A stretch of DNA of 33,905 nt from NCBI GenBank assembly GCA_902489145.1, contig CABTYV010000010.1:1-33905 (forward strand). Reading direction: 5' to 3'. The notes beneath the pieces are model-generated. The model made no database searches and was not told the DNA's origin. It worked only from the letters and a program-made list of their open reading frames with translations. The stretch comes from an uncultured Tissierellia bacterium. Lineage in GTDB: Bacteria; Bacillota; Clostridia; Tissierellales; Peptoniphilaceae. The position numbers and the translations under genes were made by a program. Of the stretch, positions 24,988 to 33,468 are shown one piece after another. Every line of letters begins with the position of its first letter. Position 1 is the stretch's first letter.

Positions 24988-25415
24988 TCTTAGGAGACTT
25001 GCAGGAAGGGATTGTCATTGACCATATTCCGAATGGAAAAGGGCGGGCGCTTTACCATCACCTGGGGCTGGACCAGCTGGATTGCCAGGTGGCACTCATT
25101 GAACATGCGGATTCCAAGAAAAGGGGCAAAAAGGATATTTTGAAAATTGCCAAACCGATCGACCTGGACTTTGACCTCCTGGGCTACTTTGATCCAAAAA
25201 TTTCGATCAATATCATCCAGGACAACCATGTCGTAAAAAAGATTCATCCCCCCCTACCGGAGCGGATCACCAACATTCTCCACTGCAAAAATCCGCGCTG
25301 CATCTCCACGGTGGAGCAGGAATTGCCCCACGTCTTCTATCTTTCCGATTCAGAGAAAAAAATTTATCGATGCCTCTACTGCGATACGATTGGCAAGGCG
25401 ATCGAGGAGGAGTAG
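24984..25415 (+). CDS. pyrI: Aspartate carbamoyltransferase regulatory subunit
   Basis: A 143-residue regulatory chain that binds nucleotides and holds the catalytic trimers together. The N-terminal allosteric domain (about 1-95) is followed by a zinc domain with CKNPRC and CLYC cysteines. Its ATG overlaps the pyrB stop by 4 bp. It is the last gene of the operon, followed by the terminator at 25439-25478. Feedback control by CTP is family knowledge, not visible here. Confidence 0.95.
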   Translation: MILGDLQEGIVIDHIPNGKGRALYHHLGLDQLDCQVALIEHADSKKRGKKDILKIAKPIDLDFDLLGYFDPKISINIIQDNHVVKKIHPPLPERITNILHCKNPRCISTVEQELPHVFYLSDSEKKIYRCLYCDTIGKAIEEE

Positions 25416-25438
25416 CGCGAATCAAGAAAAATCGTCCT

Positions 25439-25478
25439 TAAAAAAAGGGAAGGCCCATTGCTGGGCCTTCCCCTTTTT
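25439..25478. terminator. Bidirectional terminator between pyrI and asrB
   Basis: A perfect 10-bp stem, GGGAAGGCCC (25447-25456) and GGGCCTTCCC (25463-25472), with a 6-base loop, is flanked by an A-run on the left and five T on the right. It serves both convergent operons. Confidence 0.92.
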
Positions 25479-25494
25479 GATTGCTTTCTTTTCG

Positions 25495-26316
25495 TTAATC
25501 TCGGAACTTTTTTGCCACCGTATAGTTGAAAATCGGCCCATCCGTGCAGACGTAGGCCTCATTCATCCGGCAGTGGCCGCACTTGCCCAGGCCACAATAC
25601 ATCTTCCGCTCGAAGGACTGCCAGATATGGTCTTCCTGGGCTCCGTTTTTCAGCAATTCCAAGGCGGTAAAGTGCATCATGGGGGGCGGACCTACCAGCG
25701 CAATGGCATAGTCCCCCTCAAATTCCTCAAAGGGAATCTCCTCAATATGGGCGGTGACAAAGCCCTTTTGCCATTGGCCCCAGTCCTCATTGTCCAGGCA
25801 GTAGATGGTGTGGAAATCCTCGTCCTTGGAATATTTTTCCAAATCCTCCCGGAAAAGAATGGCTTCATGATTCTTAAAGCCCACCAGGATGGTCATGGAG
25901 GCAAAAAGCGACTGATCCTGATAGGCCGCTTCCATCAGGGACCGAATGGGGGCCACCCCCGTGCCGCCCCCGATCAGGATCAGGTGCTTGCCCTGAAATT
26001 GATCGAGCGGCCAGCCATTGCCCAGGGGACCGCGCAAATGCAGGCTCTCCCCTTCTTTTTTATGGAAAATGGCATCGGTCACCTCGCCCACATTGCGCAG
26101 GGTGAAATCCAGATAGTCCGGGCCCGAGGCAGAATAGGAAAGCGGGGTCTCGCCCACGCCCGGCACGGAGAGCATATAAAACTTGCCCGGATGCGGGACA
26201 TCCTCCTTTGTGTCATAGGCCAGGCGGAAGGTCCACTCCGACTCGGTCTCATGGATCACCTTCAAAATCTGATGAGCCTTGGTCAGGTAGCGATTGTCTT
26301 TCTCACAGCTGCACAT
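25495..26316 (-). CDS. asrB: Anaerobic sulfite reductase subunit B-like flavoprotein
   Basis: A 273-residue FAD/NAD(P) oxidoreductase with a 2Fe-2S C terminus. It has a flavin motif (PLSYSAS), a nucleotide loop (LIGGGTGVAPIRS) and cluster cysteines in CGLGKCGHC and C-TDG near the end. This order matches AsrB and the gamma subunits of archaeal sulfhydrogenases. The ATG at 26316 is chosen because AAGGAGGGG precedes it and it overlaps the asrA stop by one base; the longer frame runs back inside asrA. It would transfer electrons between NAD(P)H and the AsrA iron-sulfur protein. Which terminal acceptor is used is not clear, because asrC is absent here. Confidence 0.82.
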   Translation of the reverse strand: MCSCEKDNRYLTKAHQILKVIHETESEWTFRLAYDTKEDVPHPGKFYMLSVPGVGETPLSYSASGPDYLDFTLRNVGEVTDAIFHKKEGESLHLRGPLGNGWPLDQFQGKHLILIGGGTGVAPIRSLMEAAYQDQSLFASMTILVGFKNHEAILFREDLEKYSKDEDFHTIYCLDNEDWGQWQKGFVTAHIEEIPFEEFEGDYAIALVGPPPMMHFTALELLKNGAQEDHIWQSFERKMYCGLGKCGHCRMNEAYVCTDGPIFNYTVAKKFRD

Positions 26317-27386
26317 TATTGGTCCCCTCCTTGGCTGATTGCGCCGCTCGTCTCTTTTTCCTTTTGATACTTTTCTGCCGCCCGCTTCATCTGCTTCATG
26401 ACCATCACGATATTGATGTGCTTGGGGCAGTTGTTGATGCAGCGTCCACAGCCGGTGCACATGGGCCTTCCTCCAAAACGCGCCTCATAGTCATAGACCT
26501 TATGCATCACGCGGAAGCGGGTCCGGGCTGCATTGTCCTGGCGCATGCCCTTCTGCTTGGCCATCCGCTCATAATCCTCCCCCATGCAGGAGGCATGCTT
26601 GCGGTAGCGAACAGCATCCCAGTCCGCCCCCTGCCCCAGCTCGTCATAGATGGTAAAGCAGGTACAGGTGGGGCAGGTCGCCGTGCACTGCAGCGCATTG
26701 ACACAGAGATTGCCATACATCTCCCACAGCGAATCCTCCATAACGGCCCGGCGCACCTCCTCATCGGACAAATCCGGCCGCTCCGCCTGCAAGTCATTTT
26801 CTTCCACATAGGAGAAGCGGTAGGCCACCTGCGCTGCCCCGGCCTGATCAAAGAGTCCCTGCCAATTCTCCTCCTTGACCTCCGCCATCAATCCGCCATC
26901 CTCAGTCCGTTTACATGCAATCGCCCAGCGGTCGTTTTCCACTCCGCCCATGGACAGGCAGAAGCAGTTTCGCTCCTCCCCCTGGCACTCCATCATGGCA
27001 AAATGAGTTCTTGCAATGGCACGCTGATAATACGCATCCACCAAGCCCCCATTTTTCAAAAAGATATTGTCCTGAATCTCCTGCGAAACCACATCACAGG
27101 GACGGGCAAAGATCAGCCGATCCTTCTCCCACCCCTCTGCCGGAAGCGCCTGATCATCCTTAAAATAAAGCATCATTTCCTTGAGCGGGCTGATCGCCTC
27201 CTTCGCCGGCCGATCCGCCAACCGGTCCCAAACCAGCTGGTCAAAATGTTCCACTTCCCGGTAGGCCACCAGCGCCCGACCATCCAAGGCCTGCTCCTCC
27301 GTCTCTACCGGGCCAAAAATCTGAACCTGCTCCCTCAAAAGCTGAAAAAGACGCTCTGCCTCCTTCGGCCCCAAACAATATGCCAT
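26316..27386 (-). CDS. asrA: Anaerobic sulfite reductase subunit A-like iron-sulfur protein
   Basis: A 356-residue cytoplasmic electron-transfer protein. The central FARPCDV motif (about 93-99) and the region around CLSMGG are typical of the AsrA/HydB family. Cysteines at 228, 234, 238, 241 and 243 (CVNALQCTATCPTCTC) and at 310, 313, 316 and 320 (CTGCGRCINNCP) should hold 4Fe-4S clusters. It lies directly before asrB. AAAGGAGG precedes the ATG at 27386. A hydrogenase beta subunit or a related NAD(P)H-ferredoxin module is an alternative. The combination points to an anaerobic organism. Confidence 0.82.
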   Translation of the reverse strand: MAYCLGPKEAERLFQLLREQVQIFGPVETEEQALDGRALVAYREVEHFDQLVWDRLADRPAKEAISPLKEMMLYFKDDQALPAEGWEKDRLIFARPCDVVSQEIQDNIFLKNGGLVDAYYQRAIARTHFAMMECQGEERNCFCLSMGGVENDRWAIACKRTEDGGLMAEVKEENWQGLFDQAGAAQVAYRFSYVEENDLQAERPDLSDEEVRRAVMEDSLWEMYGNLCVNALQCTATCPTCTCFTIYDELGQGADWDAVRYRKHASCMGEDYERMAKQKGMRQDNAARTRFRVMHKVYDYEARFGGRPMCTGCGRCINNCPKHINIVMVMKQMKRAAEKYQKEKETSGAISQGGDQ

Positions 27387-27476
27387 TTCTGCCTCCTTTC
27401 CTTCTAAGCAGGGTAGTCCGTGAAGCCGCTCACGCCCTCGCCCCGCTTTTTCGAGAATCAGACTAAAACCACTGTT

Positions 27477-27505
27477 ATTTTATCATGTAGAAAAGCTTTC
27501 TACAG
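27477..27505 (-). promoter_or_regulatory. Promoter with overlapping dyad upstream of asrA
   Basis: On the minus strand TAAAAT (27482-27477) can serve as the -10 box, with CTGTAG (27505-27500) 17 bases upstream as a weak -35. A perfect dyad, TGTAGAAA and TTTCTACA with a 3-base centre (27486-27504), covers the spacer and -35 region, a normal place for an operator. The binding protein is unknown. Confidence 0.5.
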
Positions 27506-27575
27506 AAAAAGCAGCGGCTTAGGGAGGGGCTGGAGGGTGGCGGGCGGGCGCGGCGGGCGGGGGGCGGCCGCCCGG
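27505..27575. other. Probable chimera junction: G/C-only low-complexity tract
   Basis: Sequence before this tract behaves as Bacillota (promoter, dyad, asrA). Sequence after it is actinobacterial coding DNA. The tract itself is almost only G and C with repeated GGGC and GGCC words, several GGG runs on the plus strand, and two GCGGCCGC octamers just beyond and within its end (27564-27571, 27578-27585). No gene is seen in it. Confidence 0.8.
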
Positions 27576-27778
27576 CCGCGGCCGCCGTATTCCAGCGACC
27601 AGTTGGGGACGGCCAGGCCGTGCTTGTTGAGGATGCGCTGGCTGGTGACCATGTCGTCCTTGGAGACTTCCTGGCCGATTGCCACGCGGTAGCGGATTTC
27701 TTCGGGAATCTCAGTGCGGTAGAAGTTCCGCATCTCTTCTGCGAATTCCAACTCTTCTTTGCTGAAAAGGCTGTCCAT
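27575..27778 (-). CDS. Acyl-CoA dehydrogenase, N-terminal fragment cut at the junction
   Basis: About 68 residues from the ATG at 27778 match the N-terminal helical region of bacterial acyl-CoA dehydrogenases, ending in VPNWSLEYGG, where the family continues with a Gly-Trp or similar segment. Instead the frame runs into the G/C tract and reads only Arg, Ala, Pro and Leu. The remaining 300 or so residues, including the FAD and catalytic regions, are missing, so this fragment cannot be functional as it stands. A short GAGGA lies before the start. The truncation is best explained by the chimeric join and not by decay. Confidence 0.8.
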
Positions 27779-27896
27779 CGGTCCTCTTCCCCGATCTGAA
27801 TTTGATCGTTCGTTTGGTTGGTTTGAGCCCATACTATGACCCACGCCGCATTTTGGGAAAATCTGTGTCTGCCAGTACCGGGTAACGAGGTGCCGC

Positions 27897-29312
27897 TCAG
27901 TCCCGGGCGGCTTGTTCGGCTTGCCTGAGGCCGGGGCCGGTGCGCGGCACTGCGAGCATGAGCGCAAGCCCCAGCAACAGGACGACGATGATGCCGGCGG
28001 CACCCGCGCGTTCGAAGCCGAAGATGGTGATCGACAGGCTGAACAGCCACGGGCCCAGGAAGCTGATGGCCCGCCCGGTGGTGGCGTAGAGGCCGAAGTT
28101 CTCGCCGGCGCGCTCCGGGGGAGTGATGCGGGTGAGGAATGAACGGCTCGATGCGTTGACCGGACCGACAAACAGGCACAGGAACAGTGCGCACGCCCAG
28201 AACACGGTGGGGCTGTCTGAGAACAGGATCGGCACGGCGCCAATGCACAGGCAGGTCAGCCCTGTGATGATCACGGCTCGGGGGCCGAGTGCGTCGTCGA
28301 GCGGACCAGACACCAGGCAGCCGATTGCGGCGACGACATTCGCGGCAATGCCTAGGTAGATGACTTGGGTTTCTGTGAATCCGTAAGCGGAGGCCGCGAG
28401 CACGCCGGCCACCGCGAAGATCGTGGTGAGTCCGTCGCGGAAGACAGCCGAGGCGATGAAGAAGACAAAGGTCTGTCGGTCATTCTGGAAGAGGTCCTTC
28501 AGCCTGCGGAACAGGTCCTTGTAGTCCTGCTTCCAGCTGGTGAACCATTCGGCAACCCGGTTCCCGGAACGCGCCCGGGCGGTCCGCACCTGAGCCCCCG
28601 ACGCATCGCGCGGGGCCAGGAAGATCAGCGGAACAGCCCACACAGCAAACCACACGGCGGTAGCACCTGCCACCAGTCGGAACCGCCAGCCGTCTTCGCT
28701 GACCGCCCCGAACAGTCCCACTTCGGGAAGGATGAAGGCGAACAGTGCAATGAGCAGCATCGCGAGCCCGCCCAGGTAGCCGAAGCCCCAGCCGATGTTC
28801 GACACTTTGCCCACACTGTTCGGTGCGGCAATCCGCCCGAGCATCGCGTTGTAGCTGACCTGGGCCAGTTCGAAGAACACGGAAGCGGCGGCCAGGAAGA
28901 TCAGGCCGGGCAGGAAGAACACCGGTTCGCTCTTGATGAACGCCAGCGCGAAAACGCAGGCGACGACGACGCCGGTGTAGATGGTCAGCAGGCGCCGGTG
29001 GCGGGACTTCGCATCGGCCCGTGCACCTGCGGCCGGAGCGACAACAGCAACGACCAGGCCTGCCAGTCCCGAGGCCCATCCCAACGCGGCAGCGCCCGAA
29101 ACCGGGTCCTCGGCAACCGCCTTCACGAGGTACGGAGCGAACACGAAGGTCACGATCACGGCCGAATAGGCCGAGCTGCCCCAGTCCCACAGAGCCCAGG
29201 CCGCAGCCTGCACGAGGTTCGTGCGGGCGGGCGGGGCCGGGTGTCCGGGTTCGGACGAGGCGCCGGCTGGCTGGCCGTCGAACGGGCCGGCTGAGTCAGT
29301 GCTTGGGCTCAT
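27897..29312 (-). CDS. MFS transporter of the UMF1 (Atg22-like) family
   Basis: A 471-residue membrane protein with about 12 hydrophobic helices and a charged cytoplasmic loop in the middle (about 250-290). The opening AAWALWDWGSSAYSAVIVTF and the later QVSYNAMLGRI are recognisable UMF1 features; members are putative amino-acid or metabolite exporters. The ATG at 29312 is used, since the upstream frame lacks a ribosome site; no good site exists before it either, so initiation may be leaderless or weak. A Pro/Ser/Gly-rich tail of about 35 residues precedes the first helix. It is divergent from the aldolase gene. Substrate unknown. Confidence 0.85.
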   Translation of the reverse strand: MSPSTDSAGPFDGQPAGASSEPGHPAPPARTNLVQAAAWALWDWGSSAYSAVIVTFVFAPYLVKAVAEDPVSGAAALGWASGLAGLVVAVVAPAAGARADAKSRHRRLLTIYTGVVVACVFALAFIKSEPVFFLPGLIFLAAASVFFELAQVSYNAMLGRIAAPNSVGKVSNIGWGFGYLGGLAMLLIALFAFILPEVGLFGAVSEDGWRFRLVAGATAVWFAVWAVPLIFLAPRDASGAQVRTARARSGNRVAEWFTSWKQDYKDLFRRLKDLFQNDRQTFVFFIASAVFRDGLTTIFAVAGVLAASAYGFTETQVIYLGIAANVVAAIGCLVSGPLDDALGPRAVIITGLTCLCIGAVPILFSDSPTVFWACALFLCLFVGPVNASSRSFLTRITPPERAGENFGLYATTGRAISFLGPWLFSLSITIFGFERAGAAGIIVVLLLGLALMLAVPRTGPGLRQAEQAARD

Positions 29313-29389
29313 GTTGTTAAGACTACGGTCAAATTCGGGTGCGTAGAATGATTCCGACTGAAGCAATCCCCCTAAGCGCAGGAGTGTTC

Positions 29390-30412
<1,023 letters not shown>

Positions 30413-30430
30413 CGGGCTCCCGCCCACCAG

Positions 30431-30477
30431 AAGCACGAGGCGCCGCTCACCAAAAAGGTGAGCGTCGCCTCGTGTTT
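30431..30477. terminator. Bidirectional terminator between fba and the LacI-type gene
   Basis: An 18-bp stem from CACGAGGCG (30434) to CCTCGTG (30474), with one mismatch and a five-A loop, is extended by A-T pairs to 30431/30477. It lies between convergent genes. Confidence 0.88.
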
Positions 30478-30506
30478 GGGGTTAGGTGGGTCACAACGAC
30501 CGTTGG

Positions 30507-31526
30507 TCAGGCGTCCGGGGGCTCGCGCATGGTGGAAGCCCGCGGGATGAGAACGGGTGTGGGAGGCTTCGCCGTCTCAGGGCGGCCTTCGAGCCGGGCG
30601 ATGGCATTGCGGGCGATGGTGACACCCAGGTCGCGGCACTTCCAGTTGACCGAGGTCATGGGGACCGGCAGCTGCGCGGACATCTCGACATCGTTGTAGC
30701 CGACTACGCCCAAATCTGTGCCGATCCGCAGACCCCGTTCAGTGGCTGCGACATAGACACCGAGTGCTAGCGGGTCGTGCAGGGCGAAGATCGCTGAAGG
30801 GCGGTCGGTGTCCAAGAGGCGACCGGCTTCGCGTCGGCCGCTCTCGATCGTCAGTTCCGAGTCGATGATGCGGTTGGCGTCGACCCGACCGCCGAGGCGG
30901 ACGTACTCTTCGACGAATCCGGTCGCGCGGTCCCGGAAGGTGCTCATGTCCTTGGGCCCACAGATGACCGCCGCATCCCGGTAGCCGCTGTCGATGAGGT
31001 GGCCGGCAACGAGCCGTCCACCGGCGGCATCGTCGACGCGAAAGCTGTGATCCTCGCGCCCGCGCCGGATAATCGGCCAGCATGGAACACTGCCCACTGC
31101 GTCGAGGTCCTTGGCGCCCAGCCGGGAATCGGAGTACAGGATCGCATCCACACCCCATTGCGAGAGCCTCCGGATGCGAGCTTCCCGGGTGTCCTCATCG
31201 TTGAAAGTGTTGGCCACGAAGGTGGCATAGCCGAGCTCAGAAGCTGCCGCATCGATGCCCTCATAAACTGTGCCGACCACCCATTCCGAGGTGTGGGGGA
31301 CGAGTACCCCGAGGGCGCGTGACCTGCCGGTGCGCAGGGAAGCTCCGATCTGATTCGACACGTAGCCGAGCTCGCTGGCTGCTCGCTCGACACGGTCGAT
31401 CGTGGCATCGGATACTGTCCTGCGCACCGCGGGGTCAGGGCTTAGGGCCCGCGACACAGTGGAGGAGTGCACACCCAGGTACTTGGCTATCGTCACCAGG
31501 GTGGGGCGACTAGATGACCTGCTCAT
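30507..31526 (-). CDS. LacI-family transcriptional regulator
   Basis: A 339-residue repressor. The N-terminal helix-turn-helix (about 9-30, VTIAKYLGVHSSTVSRALS) is followed by the YVSNQIGASLRTGRS hinge and a periplasmic-binding-like effector domain with the late GVVGYNDVEMSAQ motif. The ATG is at 31526. It lies 81 bp downstream of the symporter gene on the same strand, so it may be the local regulator of the symporter operon. Sugar or organic-acid effectors are usual for the family; none can be named. No clear operator was found in the 81-bp gap, which contains a GGGCG-CA-CGCCC hairpin. Confidence 0.92.
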   Translation of the reverse strand: MSRSSSRPTLVTIAKYLGVHSSTVSRALSPDPAVRRTVSDATIDRVERAASELGYVSNQIGASLRTGRSRALGVLVPHTSEWVVGTVYEGIDAAASELGYATFVANTFNDEDTREARIRRLSQWGVDAILYSDSRLGAKDLDAVGSVPCWPIIRRGREDHSFRVDDAAGGRLVAGHLIDSGYRDAAVICGPKDMSTFRDRATGFVEEYVRLGGRVDANRIIDSELTIESGRREAGRLLDTDRPSAIFALHDPLALGVYVAATERGLRIGTDLGVVGYNDVEMSAQLPVPMTSVNWKCRDLGVTIARNAIARLEGRPETAKPPTPVLIPRASTMREPPDA

Positions 31527-31607
31527 GCCACTATGGTCTCACCGTGGGTCAACGCGCACTGGCGCCGACCTGCACCGGGCGTGCGCCCACCGTGCCGCCT
31601 TTTGCGC

Positions 31608-33116
31608 TCAGCCGCGGGTCGCCTCCGGCTGATCCTGCGCGCGCATCGCGTCAATCGCGTTCTGGGTGCCCCAGAACTTGACGATGACCCGGTGCGAGGG
31701 TCGTGGACCGATGAACGCTGCGAGCACATAGAGGGCCAGTGAGAACACCGTGGCCATGAGCACTGGCATCATCCCCAGGCTCAGTGCCGGGATGAAGTTC
31801 GCTGCGAGAAGGTAGTACAGCATGCCGCCGAGCAACGAGAGGATCGCTCCTAGAGCATTGCCGCGCTTCCAGTACAGTCCGAGGATGAGCGGAACGAACA
31901 GGCCCGCCTCGAGGCCGCCGATGGCGAAGTTGATGATGTGCTGCAGGAAGTCCGGCGGATTCAGGGCCAAGACGAGAACGATGATGCCGATCGCCAGACT
32001 GGTCCAGGTGCCGGCCTTCGACTGGGCGGAATCCGACATTTCCGGCTTGATGAAGCCGCGGTAGAGGTCACGCACGAGGGCCGCTGAGACCACCAGGATC
32101 ATCGAGTCGACGGTCGACATGACTGCAGCCAGCGGAGCAGCAAGCACCGCGCCGGCCAGCGGACCGGGCAGGTGATCGATGATGAGCGTCGGCAGAACCA
32201 TATCGGCCAGTTCAGCCTCCGGATACAGGATACGGCCGATGAGACCCATTGCAGCGAACCCGAGCGTGAACACCGCCATGAGCGCCGGCCCCACCCACAG
32301 CGCCTTGTGTAGCGCTGCGGAGTTGCGGTACGACATCGCACGCACGGATACGTGCGGCAGAGCCGCGAGCAACAGGCCGAACATCACCGCATAGGAAAAC
32401 ATCATCGGAAGGTCAAAGCCGCTGTCGCCGGGCAACACGTAAAGCTGCCCGTCGAGGGCTCTGGTTCCCGCCTCGATCTCGGAAAAGCCTCCCACGGTGG
32501 TAAGGACAACGATCCACAGCGCCACACCGCCAAGGAGCATGATGATGCCTTGCGCCGCATCGGTGAAGGCGGCAGCTAGGAATCCGCCGAAGGCCGTGTA
32601 TAGCGCCACGATTCCGGCAAAGATGATAACGAGAACGAAGTAGTTGATCCCAGTGATCGATTCGAGTACCCGGGCTCCACCTACGAACTGGGCAACCATA
32701 TAGGCGACGAGGAATATCACCATACAGATCGAAGTGAGGAACGTGACGCCGCGGTTCTCGTAGCGCTCTTTGAAGAAGTCGGTGAAGGTGATGAGATTGA
32801 GCTTGCGGGCCACGATTGCATATTTCTTGCCGACCAAGCCCAGCGCCAGGACCGCTGATGGGACCTGCATCATCGCACCCCAGACCCAGCCGTAGCCCTG
32901 CGCATAGGTCAGGCCAGCGGTGCCGATGAACGTGCCAGCACTAGCAGCGGAAGCCAGCACTGTGAAGATAAGAACCCACGGGCCAAGTGTGCGGCCGCCC
33001 AGATAGTAACTGGAGGTCTTATTGTCATGCTTGCGGCTGCGCCGGATCGCCACATAGGCCAGCGGGATCATGGTGGCGAACAACAGCATGATCGGAAGGG
33101 CTACATCCCACCTCAT
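31608..33116 (-). CDS. Sodium:solute symporter (SSS family, PanF-like)
   Basis: A 502-residue membrane protein with about 13 hydrophobic helices. It has the family-typical YYLGGRTLGPWVLIFTVLAS near the start, FTDFFKERY after the second helix, and the GGFLAAAFTDAAQG motif of SSS carriers. Sodium-driven import of a small organic solute is the family role. The start at 33116 overlaps the YhdT-like gene stop by 4 bp. Pairing of a PanF-type carrier with a YhdT protein is common, but pantothenate is only one possible substrate. The enzyme gene upstream suggests an amino or hydroxy acid. Confidence 0.92.
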   Translation of the reverse strand: MRWDVALPIMLLFATMIPLAYVAIRRSRKHDNKTSSYYLGGRTLGPWVLIFTVLASAASAGTFIGTAGLTYAQGYGWVWGAMMQVPSAVLALGLVGKKYAIVARKLNLITFTDFFKERYENRGVTFLTSICMVIFLVAYMVAQFVGGARVLESITGINYFVLVIIFAGIVALYTAFGGFLAAAFTDAAQGIIMLLGGVALWIVVLTTVGGFSEIEAGTRALDGQLYVLPGDSGFDLPMMFSYAVMFGLLLAALPHVSVRAMSYRNSAALHKALWVGPALMAVFTLGFAAMGLIGRILYPEAELADMVLPTLIIDHLPGPLAGAVLAAPLAAVMSTVDSMILVVSAALVRDLYRGFIKPEMSDSAQSKAGTWTSLAIGIIVLVLALNPPDFLQHIINFAIGGLEAGLFVPLILGLYWKRGNALGAILSLLGGMLYYLLAANFIPALSLGMMPVLMATVFSLALYVLAAFIGPRPSHRVIVKFWGTQNAIDAMRAQDQPEATRG

Positions 33117-33451
33117 CGCTGCACCTCCACAGCTCCAGGAGTTCCCGGCTGAGGCTCAGGCTCAAGATCCATATCGGTGAAGCCGAGCTTGACGATTAGA
33201 TACGGTACCGGGATCGCCATAACGGCGACGAATGCAAGCGCCGACCAGAAGAACCAGTCGGGGAAGCCCATAATGAATCCGATCTGAGAAGGATCCCGGT
33301 GGCCGAGCATCCATGCGATGATGATGGCCCCGGCTGTAAAGACCGCCCAGTACCCGAAGCAGAGCAGTGCTTCGCGCCCCGCGATCCGGTACCGGGGATC
33401 CTCCTCGAACTCCGTTGTTCGTGCAGAAGCGTGTTCCGGTTGACTGGACAT
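33113..33451 (-). CDS. YhdT/DUF997-like small membrane protein
   Basis: A 112-residue protein with two hydrophobic segments at about 32-51 and 64-88 and an acidic, Pro-rich C-terminal tail. The size, two-helix plan and position directly before a PanF-like symporter fit the YhdT family, whose function is unknown (probably a symporter accessory). The ATG at 33451 is preferred because AAAGGA lies before it; a GTG at 33472 would overlap the upstream stop but has no ribosome site. Confidence 0.8.
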   Translation of the reverse strand: MSSQPEHASARTTEFEEDPRYRIAGREALLCFGYWAVFTAGAIIIAWMLGHRDPSQIGFIMGFPDWFFWSALAFVAVMAIPVPYLIVKLGFTDMDLEPEPQPGTPGAVEVQR

Positions 33452-33468
33452 CGTCGTTTTCCTTTCTC

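Noticed and set aside
26208..27407. 399-codon plus-strand frame across asrB and asrA
   Set aside because: It is antisense to two clear cysteine-motif genes and has a His/Leu/Pro-rich translation typical of an antisense shadow.
27505..27575. Horizontal transfer or genomic-island boundary
   Set aside because: No integrase, tRNA, transposase or direct repeats, and the two sides differ throughout in gene style; a false join explains the cut gene better.
27779..27896. TetR-type operator upstream of the acyl-CoA dehydrogenase fragment
   Set aside because: An ACGAACGATC half-site is present, but no matching second half gives a convincing palindrome.
28365..29294. 309-codon plus-strand frame opposite the MFS transporter gene
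   Set aside because: Very polar, Gly/Glu/Arg-rich antisense shadow of hydrophobic codons.
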